From Antedon mediterranea (lineage: Eukaryota > Echinodermata > Crinoidea > Comatulida > Antedonidae): a stretch of DNA of 64,000 nt. The notes beneath the pieces were generated by a model. The model ran no database searches. It saw nothing but the letters and a program-made list of their open reading frames with translations, and was not told the origin of the DNA. The first letter of the stretch is position 1; every line of letters begins with the position of its first letter. Shown one piece after another: positions 34,401 through 43,909 of the stretch. The DNA lies in assembly GCF_964355755.1 (NCBI RefSeq), contig NC_092673.1, positions 2,671,001 through 2,735,000 of the forward strand, given 5' to 3'. Both the position numbers and the translations under genes were made by a program.

Positions 34401-36148
34401 ATTTTTGTACTGAATTAACCTTCAAATATCAACGTGTTTCATTTTTATTTTCTATAACATGATGTACAATATCCATGACAACCAATACTAAAAAGTATGC
34501 TTCTTTACAAACTAGTCTAATTAAACAGACAGCTACATGTAATAACAATATTTTTATTTTAGTAGTTTACAATGATAATATTACTATCTGAAGTACGGTA
34601 GATCATTGTTAAGCAACAACATGACTTTATAATACTTGGATATAAATAGCCTGTAAAGAATAGCTTGATCATTACATATAACACTAACAGCCAATACAAA
34701 CAGCTTAAAATCAATAAAGCAAATAGTGGTGCTACTGTGTTTTATGTATACATAGCACTTATTTTCTCCCAGGCTTCTGTCTATAGATGCTGCACATTTT
34801 TATTATTGAATAGGCATTAGTAAAAACATGTGTAAAGGGTCTTTGACGGCGAATTGATGGCCAATGTTTCGTTTTCTCGAACTCCACGTGTCTATGGGCC
34901 AATCGATATGCATGTAGAAACGAAACATTGACGTTCGATTGGATTTGCCAGCGCCTGACCGTAAACGGTGTGAAAGACCCTTAAAACTCTAGGGAAAATG
35001 ACTAACAGTAGGTTTTCAGGCGTTATTACTATTAATTAGAAATTAGAAATTAAAAAGCATTCTCGGAAAATATACTTATGCCCTTTTAGTAAAATTTTCA
35101 CAATGTACGTAAACTTTTTACAGATTTATTAGTTATAATAGATCACACCATCACAACAGCTTGAGTTTGTTTACACTATCAAACTAGTTTGACAAAAAAA
35201 GTGTGATAGTGATATGCTTAAATATGGTAGTGATATGCTTGAATATGGTAGTGATATACATAAATATGGTAGTGATATGACATCCTCATATATTGGGCAC
35301 ATCACAATTTTTTTTGTCGCATAAAGTTTGATAACTGTGTAAATAGAGTTCACATCAAGATTTTTTATACATGATGTCATGCTGTATAAATCCAAAGGCA
35401 AATAACTGAAAAAATGACAATTCTGTGGGTATCAGTGGCTTGATCTCAATGGAGATACAAAATAAACGAAAAGCTAAATCAAAAAGATAAACTAAAACAG
35501 CCAGAAAAATTAGCAGAGATTTCGGGTAACACTAGCCCTTCATATATATATATAAGTATTAGTAAAAGCGCTTACCTGACAGAAATCAATCGTTTTAATC
35601 AATTCATTGATTTCTTCTGAATAAAAATCATGACTGAAGATAAGCAGGGTCTGACTTATATCCTTGGCGTTACGAAACGAATCAATTAAAAATCGTAAAT
35701 ATTCTAAGCGTTTATGAACCATGACGACTAGGACAGGTGCGTTTGGTGGTCTCGTCGGAAACTTGTCTAAATTCCTTATTTCTTGTATACGATTAATTTC
35801 TAAAATGGTCCGTTTTAATGTTTCTGCATTATTGGAAATGTTTTTTGAGTTTTCTAAATTCATTAAAGTTTTATTTATGTATATACTACTAATTTTATTA
35901 TTATTTTTATGTGGAGTAGGAAATTTTACATTTGACGCTTTCTGCTGCCCTCCTGACAATGTCTTAATGTTTTCTTTTGGCGGAACGTATTTTATACTGT
36001 CTGATCGTTTTCCTTTGGAAAATTTGTTATCAGTTTCTGCATTTCCCGGTTGACTACTTGCAGAAAAATAAAATGAACATAATGTAATTCCTGCCAATAA
36101 TAAAATAGTTTTTATTAGATAGCGTTTCCGCCGTAACACAGCCATCAT
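13418..36148 (-). CDS. MGAT2: Alpha-1,6-mannosyl-glycoprotein 2-beta-N-acetylglucosaminyltransferase (GlcNAc-TII), 8 coding exons
   Basis: Golgi enzyme that adds beta-1,2-GlcNAc to the alpha-1,6 mannose arm, the step that commits N-glycans to complex type. Coding exons on the minus strand: 36148-35576, 34168-34071, 25645-25546, 18616-18486, 17322-17247, 16374-16285, 14577-14453, 13631-13418. All junctions are GT-AG, the phases agree, and the total is 468 aa. Residues 1-10 are a short basic cytosolic tail, 11-30 a signal anchor, and ~31-140 a stem. The catalytic domain begins around PVLVVMVHKRLEYLRFLIDS. Family hallmarks are LLIFSHDF, TKHHWWWK, LLLEEDHYVSPDF (EED at 279-281, metal and donor site), WQSSKHNMGMSMDR, FDDYNWDWTLQ (362-370), RIFHIGECGIHHKGKC and the terminal NGGWGDIRDHTLC. 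The length fits the family (human about 447 aa). An upstream non-coding exon is likely (3' splice site at 36183-36182). Vertebrate MGAT2 coding sequence is intronless, so the split structure is notable. Confidence 0.95.
13632..14452 (-). other. MGAT2 intron 7
   Basis: Contains a left-truncated family A element and a short tandem GATGATGTAATACTGCT repeat near 14073-14113. Nothing else is identified. Confidence 0.6.
13805..13941 (+). mobile_element. MITE family A copy 4, left end missing
   Basis: Starts abruptly at TTGACAAAAAAGTGTGATGT, so the left inverted repeat has been lost. The right end GATAGTGTAGACAGAGCTT is intact. Two internal AAATATG units. Forward orientation. Confidence 0.85.
14695..14820 (-). 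mobile_element. MITE family A copy 5 (short form)
   Basis: Complete inverted ends, but only one internal AAATATGG-type unit and a shortened centre (ATGTTCCATATATATCAC). One of the shortest complete copies in the window. Reverse orientation. Confidence 0.88.
15678..15837 (+). mobile_element. MITE family A copy 6
   Basis: AAAGCTCTGTCTACACTATC left end. The right end is shortened, with GTCTCATCAAGG joining straight to TAGACAGAGCTT, so the GTTTGATAGTG segment is deleted. Two internal units. Forward orientation. Confidence 0.88.
16375..17246 (-). other. MGAT2 intron 5
   Basis: AT-rich with no repeat boundary supported. The minus-strand frame at 16437-16685 has no similarity to the enzyme and no splice support. 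Confidence 0.5.
17323..18485 (-). other. MGAT2 intron 4
   Basis: No element ends are clearly seen. A stretch at about 18228-18300 (GCTTGGTTGTTAACATGC, then GGGTTCAATTTTG) has weak A-box and B-box resemblance and may be a worn tRNA-SINE. Confidence in that is low. Confidence 0.4.
18697..19034. mobile_element. 338-bp near-perfect palindrome made of Penelope-like termini
   Basis: The left arm from ATTGATAG at 18697 is mirrored by CTATCAAT ending at 19034. Long matching inner blocks include TTGAATACAATGCC, GAAGGTTTGCATGG, TGTTGATATAAAGTTTGC and TTAGTTCTGAAAAGAACT. The centre carries a hammerhead-like motif. It looks like two terminal repeats of a Penelope-like retroelement in inverted orientation. 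No reverse transcriptase or GIY-YIG coding is present. Confidence 0.8.
18837..18893 (-). ncRNA. Hammerhead-ribozyme-like motif
   Basis: On the minus strand the order is a GAGTTTCTC arm, CTGAGGA, a hairpin TGATCAA-AGCATA-TTGATTG, then AAACGTC and the closing arm GAGAAACTC. This matches the layout of minimal hammerheads in Penelope-like elements (CUGANGA, helix II, GAAAC-GUC with a nearly absent helix III). In this copy GAAAC is preceded by T, and an extra base sits before helix II, so activity is doubtful. Confidence 0.55.
19877..20011 (+). mobile_element. MITE family A copy 7 (short form)
   Basis: The TGCTCTGTCTCCACTATC left end and GATAGTGTAGACAGAGCTT right end enclose one internal unit and a shortened TGTCCATGGGCACATC centre. 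Forward orientation. Confidence 0.88.
20363..20445 (+). repeat. Dispersed short repeat, copy 1 of 3
   Basis: TTTTGAAAAGCAGT, TACTGAAAATGCAATCCAGT-like and CAGTCAAAAGAAAG, followed by a TAAATAAATA tail. The same block recurs twice at 21545-21735. The A-rich tail suggests retroposition. Confidence 0.65.
21146..21332 (+). mobile_element. MITE family A copy 8 with four internal units
   Basis: Complete element with four consecutive 21-bp AAATATGGTAGTGAT units, more than the one or two of most copies. The units leave an artefactual KYGSDMA-repeat open frame. The left interior is deleted right after the left terminal repeat. Confidence 0.9.
21545..21735 (+). repeat. Dispersed short repeat, copies 2 and 3 in tandem
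   Basis: Two adjacent copies of the block AAAATATTTAATTTTTTGAA ... GCAATCCAGTCAAAAGAAA ... AAATAAATAA, about 100 bp apart, matching the copy at 20363. Confidence 0.7.
22507..22638. mobile_element. MITE family B copy 3
   Basis: Ends AAGCTTGGTTCCCACTAG and CTAGTGGGAACCACGCTT; TAA immediately outside the left end and TTAA at the right. The inner AATCACAAGC palindrome is present. At about 132 bp it is a short family member. Confidence 0.9.
23456..23638 (+). mobile_element. MITE family A copy 9
   Basis: AAGCTCCGTCTACACTATC left and GATAGTGTAGATAGAGCTT right. Three internal units, one of them diverged (AAATATCGTAGTGAT). Forward orientation. Confidence 0.88.
23883..23960 (+). mobile_element. MITE family A copy 10, right half missing
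   Basis: The left terminal repeat GCTCTGTCTACACTATCAAA runs directly into three AAATATGG units and then stops. No right end follows, so this is a truncated copy. Confidence 0.82.
25912..26054 (-). mobile_element. MITE family A copy 11
   Basis: AAGCCGTGTCTACACTATC and GATAGTGTAGACAAGGCTT inverted ends. CTTTATGTGAC comes first, so the interior is in reverse orientation. Two ACTACCATAT units. Confidence 0.88.
26284..26482. mobile_element. TIR element (~195 bp)
   Basis: Left end TTTAAAGGACAACTTTATCG and right end ending TTTGTCTTTAAA. Both continue inward through GAACCATATTTTGACAACGT and its inverse. Non-coding, MITE-like, different from families A and B. Confidence 0.78.
27066..27201 (-). mobile_element. 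MITE family A copy 12
   Basis: Left end AAGCTCTGTCTACACTATC; the right end GATAGTGTAGAGAGCTTT has lost two bases of the terminal repeat. One ACTACCATATTTGGGC unit. Reverse orientation. Confidence 0.88.
28070..28299. repeat. Tandem duplication, 115-bp unit, 2 copies
   Basis: The block beginning GAAGACATATTTATGATCTT is followed immediately by a copy beginning GAAGACACATTTATGATCTT; the two are nearly identical to the end (ACATTATCAGTAT). It appears to be a recent local duplication. Confidence 0.88.
29489..29829. repeat. 30-bp minisatellite, ~11 copies
   Basis: The unit ACTACAATGCTATGTTACTA followed by GCTATGTATA repeats about eleven times with almost no divergence: one GATATG variant, and one unit with a three-base insertion near 29713. 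The homogeneity suggests recent expansion. The unit contains ATG and is divisible by three, which creates a false repetitive open frame. Confidence 0.95.
30863..31002 (+). mobile_element. MITE family A copy 13
   Basis: The left end is reduced to GGCTCTGACAAAAAAAGTG, having lost TCTACACTATCAAACTAG. The right end GTTTGATAGTGTGTCAGACA carries a small insertion. Two internal units. Forward orientation. Confidence 0.85.
31342..31533. mobile_element. CTCTCCCAATACC repeat, copy 1
   Basis: Inverted ends ACAGTCAACTCTCCCAATAC and GTATTAAGAGAGTTGACTGT surround several CAGACTTTCCGGAAAACCAG-like blocks. A second copy lies at 51138-51304. The GTCC/GGTGTCC vocabulary is similar to the 12588-13085 repeat. 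Confidence 0.82.
32550..33659. mobile_element. 1.1-kb non-autonomous TIR transposon
   Basis: The ends GGCCCTGTTCAGACCCATGG and the reverse complement of CTATGGGTCTGAACATAGCC match over about 40 bp, continuing through GCGTTAGACCGTTTTAGCGTA. TTA lies directly outside both ends (32547-32549 and 33660-33662) as a 3-bp target duplication. Sub-terminal TACGCTA/TAGCGTA repeats follow the left end. No transposase is readable; the frame at 33204-33470 has no domain. Confidence 0.87.
34837..34983. mobile_element. Small TIR element (~147 bp)
   Basis: AAGGGTCTTTGACGG at left and GTGTGAAAGACCCTT at right are inverted. The interior has the inverted pair CAATGTTTCGTTTTC / GAAACGAAACATTG. Non-coding. Confidence 0.75.
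35162..35350 (+). mobile_element. MITE family A copy 14 with expanded internal units
   Basis: The diverged left end GAGTTTGTTTACACTATC and right end GTGTAAATAGAGTTC still pair. The interior has four 21-bp TATGGTAGTGATAT units. Forward orientation. Confidence 0.85.
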
Positions 36149-37640
36149 CTTAACTCTTCCTCACAAACAGAATAAATTTTCCTGAAAGATAAAATTTATA
36201 TTTTTAGGTGTGAAAAACACATTTTATTAAATATTATTGATGGAAGACATCTTGAATAAAATTGGTGGTTTTTGATAGTAGCAGAACATCCCTAGTCTGA
36301 TGATAGCTTGTTGTATTTGCCTATTTGTAGTATGCCTTGGTAGTACTGAATACAGTGGCCGATCCATTCTTAACTAGTTACTGGCTTATCAGGCCTAGCT
36401 AGCCTAGCTAGGTAGGCCTTAGGCGGCATTCCCCGGGCCCAGAGAGAGTAATACTCAGTATTAGGCCTAGGCCAGGCTAGCCTACTCTAGAGGCTAGTCT
36501 ATTATACATTTGTATTGTTTTAAACAAAATAATGACATTTTAACTACTTTGGCGACCAGTAATGACACTTACAATTCAAATGATACAGTAATATACATCG
36601 GAATTAGATACTATAATATATTAATACTCAAACTAGACCTAGGCCTAGGAGTGCATCCTCCATTCCAAGGCCAAAACCTTCTCCGGTGAAAATCGTCTTC
36701 TGATGACAAAAAACCACCGACCGATGACTTTCATCATGGGCTCACCTGTCAACAGAGGGAAGCAGACGGATTATTATAAAAACTAGTCTATCTCCCTCTA
36801 TATCGACATAAAGAGTTTTTTTTCAGAGAGAGAATTTTATTAGAAAGTGTGTGAGAAATGAATTCAGTTGTTTTGATTTTGCAGGCATTTTTTCGAGAAG
36901 GTAAAAACATAAAACAAAGACAGAAAACATGCCAGTGGTAAAGCTATAAACTAATAATTTTAATAAATGCTTTAAAAACGCAATATTGTAAATAGCAGGC
37001 CTCTAGAGGGTCAGCTCGGCCTCTAGGAGGCTAGTAGGCCTAGCCTAGCCCTAATTCGGGTTTAGGCTCCTGGCTGGAGTATAGCCTAGATAGGGTAGTA
37101 GACTAGTACAATAGTATTACTATTAGTAGGTGGCCTAGGTTAGTTAGTAGTAAAAAAAAAGGTAAGCTGTAGTTATACAGTATACTTACTATTTTTTTTC
37201 CAGGTGGGTATCGGGCAAAGGTACAAATGGACAAGTGAAACACTACCTGTTGAATTTTCAAGATAAGTGAAGGAACTAGCCTACACAAAGAAAACTGTTT
37301 TAATGCAAGCAATATAATATTTAGGTATATATATATATTTATAAGTATGGTTTAACATATATATATAACGTATACTATTTTAATACCGATAACAAATTCC
37401 ATGGCAACTAAATAGAGAACAATGTGAAATTTAACTACCATGAACAGTCCACTATACTGCTAGATGATGATGAGATGATGATGATGATGATGCTAGATGA
37501 TGATGAGATGATGATGATGATGCTAGATGATGATGATGAGATGATCAGATATGATGAGGTGCTGATGAGATGAGATGATGATGAAGATGCTAGATGATGA
37601 TGAATACTAATAGTAGTAGATCCCGGCATCAAATGGCAGG
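36149..37640. promoter_or_regulatory. Probable MGAT2 5' UTR exon and upstream region
   Basis: Upstream of the MGAT2 start (minus strand) a consensus 3' splice site lies at 36183-36182. A good 5' splice site, CAG|GTGAGC, ends a candidate non-coding exon at 36746. The surrounding 36390-36480 and 36990-37140 are unusually dense in TAGGCCTA/CCTAGCC motifs, which may mark the promoter. No TATA box is evident. Without transcripts the start site is only inferred. Confidence 0.4.
37449..37605. repeat. GATGAT-type microsatellite
   Basis: An imperfect GAT/GATGA array with interspersed GCTA units. It directly precedes the LINE fragment on the plus strand. Confidence 0.88.
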
Positions 37641-38200
37641 ATCATGTCTCAAATAAAACCGTTCTAACTCGGGCAAGTTTGCCCAGCATGTACTCACTAC
37701 TTACCCAGAGACGCCTTCGATGGCTGGGCCATGTAAGGCGCATGGATGACGGAAGAATACCAAAAGACTTACTCTATGGTGAGCTTGTCACTGGAACTAG
37801 ACCTAAAGGAAGGCCCATGTTACGCTTTAAAGACGTATGCAAGCGTGATCTTAAGTCGGGCAACACAAACGTCACAAACTGGGAGGCTGTTGCCTCCGAT
37901 CGCAGTATGTGGAGATCCACTATCAAGATGTGTGTCCAAACAAGCGAGAGTGGACGCGACAAGAAACGGACGCTACTCAAGAAACGTAGAAAGGAGAGAG
38001 CATCCTCTGCTCCAACCGATCAGGAGCCAACGTACATCTGCCCAAAATGTGACAAATCATGCCGCTCAAAAATTGGACTTTTTAGTCACAGCAGGCGCTG
38101 TGACCCTGCACCGAATGACGGATAGAGGGCGCATACCTATTGTCTCTCGAGACAGACGGCTGCCAACAACTTTGTTTTCATGTGTATTTATTTAATTTGG
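37640..38200 (+). mobile_element. LINE ORF2 C-terminal fragment with terminal zinc finger
   Basis: An open frame (37679-38125, continuing upstream without a real start) begins with RRLRWLGHVRRMDDGRIPKD, a block typical of the region behind the reverse transcriptase in many invertebrate LINEs. It ends with a C2HC/C2H2-like finger CPKCDKSCRSKIGLFSHSRRC. There is no RT or endonuclease core, so this is a 5'-truncated insertion. The frame is intact over about 148 codons, which suggests a fairly young insertion. It sits between the divergent MGAT2 and NT5C2 promoters. Confidence 0.82.
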
Positions 38201-39180
38201 TTATAACTACATATGAGCAAGATGAGTAATATCTTAATGACATTTTTTAATTTATTTATTTTTTCTACACAGGAGGGAGGAGATTTTTATGCAGTTTGCT
38301 GCCCTCTATCCTGTGCATCGCTGCAGGAGACAAGAAATAATAAAAATGAAAATCTAAACATGCAGCATGTGACAACATTCCCAAACTTTTTACATTCGAA
38401 ATGAAAAGTTATCTCAATGCTGCATTTTTTAAATGTAATTATTTCAACGTGACTTGGCCAATGATTCTCTGATTATTTAATATAACTACTGTATAATTTT
38501 CTCCACCACCGCCCTTGGTGCGAGTGTAAAAAGTCTTAAGAAAATATTGTTATAAAATGAAACATGATGGCAAAAGGAATCCTGGAAAATCCAGTACAAA
38601 ACTACTGTATTAAGATTTTGACAGTTTTAATGCACAGTGTAATTATTTTACTGTACAGTATTTTGTAAAATGTTGTAGTATATTGTTGTCTGAGGACTAG
38701 TTTTAAACAAAATAATACATTTTTTGACTAAATCAAAATCACATTTTTGTTTTAATAAGTATTTTTAATATGATAATTCAAACTGAAAGTTTAAATATTA
38801 TCTACTGTTTGTGGATAATGACAATGTATTTGAAGGTTCAATAAAATACAGAAATATGTATTAAATTTTGGGGTGTTTTTGTTGTTGTGTAGTATGTAAT
38901 TTTGTTTTATTGCGAAATTCTAAAAATCATTCATACTGTACATAATTATTGTCAAACAATTGATAGTGACAGTGTTGAGTACATAATAAAGTTGGTGTCA
39001 AATAGTATTAACATTTTTCATTTCATTGCTAAAAAATGGTTACAACACAATAATTCTTATGTATTCCATGTTTAAAAGAAATACCGTATTACATAATAAT
39101 TACATTCAACCAAGATTCAACCAAGTTTGTACTCACTTGTGATTGGTCAGTTTTGACTGTGCGTGTTTATGCGGTGATGT
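38201..39180. other. Intergenic, nothing identified
   Basis: AT-rich DNA between the LINE fragment and the presumed NT5C2 promoter. The frame at 38213-38404 has no domain. Confidence 0.4.
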
Positions 39181-39398
39181 GACCTTTGTGTGTGTGTGAC
39201 ACCGCCGCCGTCGCCCACTTTAAAAAACAACGAACCTGGATGGATCAGCTGTTGTATGTTTGAACGTCGACAGTGCAGAGGGATAAACAACAAACTATTT
39301 CTTTAAAAAAAACTCCGTCAATTGTTAATTGAAACGTGGCATTTTCGAAACAATTTATAGAATAACATTCAAGGGATATTCTGTACGCAATTATTTAA
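39181..39398 (+). promoter_or_regulatory. Probable NT5C2 promoter and non-coding first exon
   Basis: A locally GC-rich patch (ACCGCCGCCGTCGCCC near 39201) is followed by a good 5' splice site, TTTAA|GTAAGT, at 39398/39399. The coding exon of NT5C2 at 43893 opens with a 3' splice site 17 bases before the ATG, so a non-coding exon must lie upstream. This is the best candidate I can see. Confidence 0.45.
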
Positions 39399-42300
39399 GT
39401 AAGTTGACTTTATTGTGATGTTTTGTAGATAGTTTTGAGGTACTCTACAACACAGTTTATGATGAGCAGGTTGTTGGAACAAACGACACAGACTGGCTGA
39501 GATGTGTTTGAGATGTTAGCAAGGCTGTATACACCGTAGAGCCTAGGCTAGCCTAACACAAGGCCTATATACACAGTAAACGTTACGAAATACTGATGAA
39601 ATGTTTTTTGTATGTCTTCCCTCGTTTAATACAGACAAGGCCAGGATCTAGGATAGATTTCGGCCACCTCAACTTGTATGGACTATACCATTATAAAAAT
39701 ATGGGAAAATAGGGGTGTCCCATTTATTATTTGAGTGTGTTAATGTGTTAAAATACTGCTGCTTTTGTTTAGTGCATTATGTTTCAGCAACAAAAGGAAA
39801 ACAACTACGCCCTGCATGCTGTAGAATTAATTGCAGTTTTCAAGTTAATACAGTATATTATGGCTCTAATTATTTCTATATCATTTTTAGGTATCCTTTC
39901 ATAATATATTAGGTGGATTCCCTAAGGTGAATATTGAATAATTTTTACGGATTTATAGATATAGAAAGTATATAAAGAAATTAGTTTTTATTCCAGTTAC
40001 AAATAAAAAATATGATTTATCTAACGATAACACAGTAGTACATTTAATAAAGATGACAGTAGTACATTTAATAAGATCTATCACACACAGGCTACTGATT
40101 ATTAGGTAATCAGTAAAACAAATAAACATTATAATTTTGTCAATGAATCTTCTGTACCATTTTTGTTCCCAGAAAACACAGCGTTTGATATTGCGTGTTT
40201 TAGGTTTGGTTTTTCTAAAACGTTTGAAACACGTTTTTAAACGTTTCTGTAGTGTGTATAAATACATGTTCTAATTGAACAACGTAGCAGCTTCTCAATT
40301 CGGTCTTTATCCCCTTACATTTCCTTACTGATATTCCCAGCCCAATATACAATATGCCCAAATAGAACATGACTGATTAGTCAAACATAAACATTCTATA
40401 GTACAAATATCCTACTTTACCCCAAAGAACCGAGTTTCCTTTAAAGCAGTACAGTCTAATTGTATTTAAGTTCTTAACTATGACCAACATGTCGGTTGTC
40501 CACCCATTTACTTATAATTGTTAACAATCTCCTTTCATTTAATTGATGTACAGTCAGACCAATTATGTTTTCGAAAATCAATCCTTATTTCAAGTTGTTT
40601 TATTTATGTTTAGTTCAAGAAAATTGTTGCCATAATCGGTAAATCGAATAATCTCAGAAAGGTACAGAGAATAATTGTTGGTATAAGTCCAACTATAGCC
40701 GAGTCGTCGTAAAATAAAAATACATATAATTATGTCGTCAATGAATCCGTTACCATTTTGTTTCTGTATCTACAATCGTTTCTGGATCTGGATGAATACT
40801 GACGAAGGACCACATGGGTATATGCGCCAGGGGGTGCGTCTCTCGGTGTGCAAACATCATACTTAACTGAATTTGTTTTATAATTTTTTTTTAAATTTAT
40901 TAATTTCACAACTTCACAAAACTGACCAAACAATGACAAAAAAAAAGAAAACGTTTTAGCTGTCAATGAATCTTCAATTGTTCGTCTCACTGATGCCATT
41001 TCTTGGGTTCAAATCCATGTTGTTGGGATTTATCCCTTGCAAATAAAAAATATAGTTTATCTATACCGATAGGATTGGGCCGATTAGAATGCATTTGCCA
41101 ACATTCTTTTAAATATTTCACAACATTATAGAGTGTAGGTAATTTAACCGATTGTAATGTAGTACCGTATTTAGGATGTTTGAATTCTGTTCTGTACTGT
41201 AGTTTTAAATATGTTTTGATTCCGATTGTACTGTAGTTTAACATGTTTTAATACCGATTGTATTGTAGTATTTAAGATTAATTCTAATTTTGAATCCGAT
41301 TGTACTAAAATTTAATGTGTTTAAATCCAGATAGGCATAACATAGGCCTAGTATTTAATATGCTTTAATTTTGATTATACTGTAGTGTTTAGTTTAGTTT
41401 TTATATATAATAAGTAAGTATACTTAATATAGTAATATTGTTACAAAATCTTGGCATTCCCTAACACAGTACCTAATAATAACATGCCTTATAAAAAGTA
41501 CATGCTTGCTAGTTTTTGATGTTTTATATTGTTCCTTGTTGTTTGTACTGTAGGTTACATAACAGAACAATTGTATTGTCTTCCCATTCAATAGACACCC
41601 TTCTCTACATAAAAAAAATACACCACACCCCTATCATAATAATGGTATAGTCCATATAAGTTGAGGTGGCTGAAAACGGCACCTGACTGATCCTATTGTT
41701 ACAGTAATTATCCTAAACATTCATTTTAGAAATAGTAGTTAGTTAGTACTTCACAATCACAACAAGGCCAGGCTAAGCCTAGCTTAATAAATATTACCTT
41801 GAATTACCTTGAATTACCTTGAAATTAAGGCTAAAGCAAATTGCTTATTCGCCTCTCTGGAATTAAAAATCTCTTACATACAGCTGGAACTTCTGGTGGT
41901 GGTTTTTCCAGTGTTCTTTCAAATTAGACTTAAACTGATTCAATGACTTTGACTCTACAACAACTCTCGGCAAAGCGTTCCAATCGTTAACTACTCTTGC
42001 TCCAAAATTATTTGATCCCCATTTAGTTTTGACCCGCTGCTTTAATAGTTTGAAAGAATGACCTCTAGTATAATGGATAGTTGACATATTAAAAAAGGTT
42101 TCAATGTCCAATTTATCGAATCCTTTAAGTATTTGAAATACTTGGATCAGAGAAGCTCTCTTTCTTCTATAAACTAACGTAGGAAGATCAAGTATTTTTA
42201 GCCTACATACATACTCTGTACCCCTAGTTCCGGAATGAATCGGGTGGCCTTTTGTTGTAGCTTCTCCAACCTATCCTCATCCGCTAAAAACTTAGGAACC

Positions 42301-43892
42301 CAGACATTATTACAGTATTCCAGGGTTGGACGTATAAGCGACATGTATAACAGCAAAAAACTCTCAGGGTCCAAAAATTTAAACGCTCGATATATAATAC
42401 CTAACTTCCTGTTAGCAAAAGAAATTACATGGGACACATGATGACACAGAACTGCATGATCGCTCTTGCCTAGAGGAGGACCATATTATAATCGCATCAA
42501 CGAAACATTCATCCAATGTACTTGGTACGTCGCTACCGTGAAAACGCGTAGGTTCTACACAATGCTGAAACCAAAAAACCTCCTGAAATATTTTCAAAAA
42601 AATCTGAAGTATCTGAATCACCTTGAGATTCCATTCTAACCCAATCGATATTCCTGTAATTAAAGTCTCCTGCAACTAAAAGAAAATCTGCTTGAAAATG
42701 GTTTACCTGCTCCAATAACAAATTTAATAAAACATTATTCTCTTTAGAACTGCTTGGACTACGATAAACACAACCTGCAAGTAATTTCTGGTCAAGAGGT
42801 AAATTAATAATAACCTAAACCGACTCTCTAAATTCATTAAACTTTACTTCTGATACTGGAATAACCATTCTTGACATATAACCCAGTGCCTCGCACAGAA
42901 TCTTTTGACAGAAAACAGTGGTAACCTTCCAAAACTAAACTTTCCATACTGATTTCATAATTTATGTTTTTCGGGAACATCTCGGTTAAAAACACTAAAT
43001 CAGGATTCTCCTTTTGCAAACGTAAATTTAATTCTTCTTTCTTATTAAAAACAGAGTCACATTTTGTATACAAACATAATAAACAATCTTTTTCTTTTAG
43101 CACAATTGGACTAGTTTTGCTTAAGCCTTTAATAATATTATAATTGTATTGTATATTTTCTCTGAATAACCTTGTTGTGAACCACAAACTGTAGTTCCAC
43201 TGTAGTTAATACAATGGGTTATACAAAAAATGCATTGTAATGACAATAATTCATATAATCATTGTTGTTTTATAGCATAGAATTAGTAGATCATGATATT
43301 TAAAAATATTTAATTTAAAAAAAATGGTAATGCTCAAGTAAAATCTATTATAAACAATAAAAGCACACTATTTTTCAAAAACAATTATTACAAGAAATAG
43401 AGTTTTCTTTGTTATCAGTTAACAATTGCTTGAGCTAATTCTTTATAGTGACTTGGGAATAGCAGGTGGTTGTAACAAAACATCAACAAAGTATTGTCAC
43501 TTGCTTCCTATTGTCTTAGTGGCTCTACTTTAAATATTAATTAGGCAGAAGGATCAGACAAAACAATAAAAAAGTATTATTATTATTATGCGAGTTGAAA
43601 ACATTTTAATGTAATTTCCTCCTCTTTTTTTACTATTTAACATATTTTCTTTGTTTCCTTATAAATTTAATTTTTGTATTGCAACATTTTTCAAATTTTT
43701 TTTGTATTTTGTAAAAGGAAATTTGTCAATAAAAATTTTTTTTAAACTTAATTTGGCTTTCTAGTATAGACAACAAATGAAAATAATTTTCTATAATAAT
43801 TACTAATGTTTCTTTTAGGAAATTTGTCAAATTATACATTTAAAAAAACTGAATTTGACGTTCCTAGTACATTACTTAATTTTTATTTTTAG
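39399..43892 (+). other. Presumed NT5C2 5' UTR intron
   Basis: Besides the LINE remnant at 41796-43200, it contains repeated TGTCAATGAATC and CAAATAAAAAATAT blocks at 40000-41060, probably a diverged local duplication. No other gene is seen. Confidence 0.45.
41796..43200 (-). mobile_element. Internally deleted CR1/L2-like LINE
   Basis: On the minus strand an endonuclease start (NPDLVFLTEMFPKN, 43187-42837) and a later endonuclease block (FLLVAGDFNYRNIDW) are readable. After a jump comes the end of the reverse transcriptase (LLYMSLIRPTLEYCNNVW) and the tail NNFGARVVNDWNALPRVVVES. The catalytic RT core is absent and several frames are used, so the copy is dead. Its 3' end has four units of about 10 bp (ATTCAAGGTA type) at 41798-41823, a terminal microsatellite as found in CR1/L2 elements. 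Confidence 0.82.
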
Positions 43893-43909
43893 TATTTCGT
43901 GGGTTGAAA

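Larger units (their letters stand above)
34169..35575 (-). other. MGAT2 intron 1
   Basis: Contains a 147-bp TIR element and a family A copy with four internal units; otherwise AT-rich with nothing identified. Confidence 0.6.

Noticed and set aside
35721-36053. 110-aa plus-strand frame
   Set aside because: Antisense shadow of MGAT2 exon 1.
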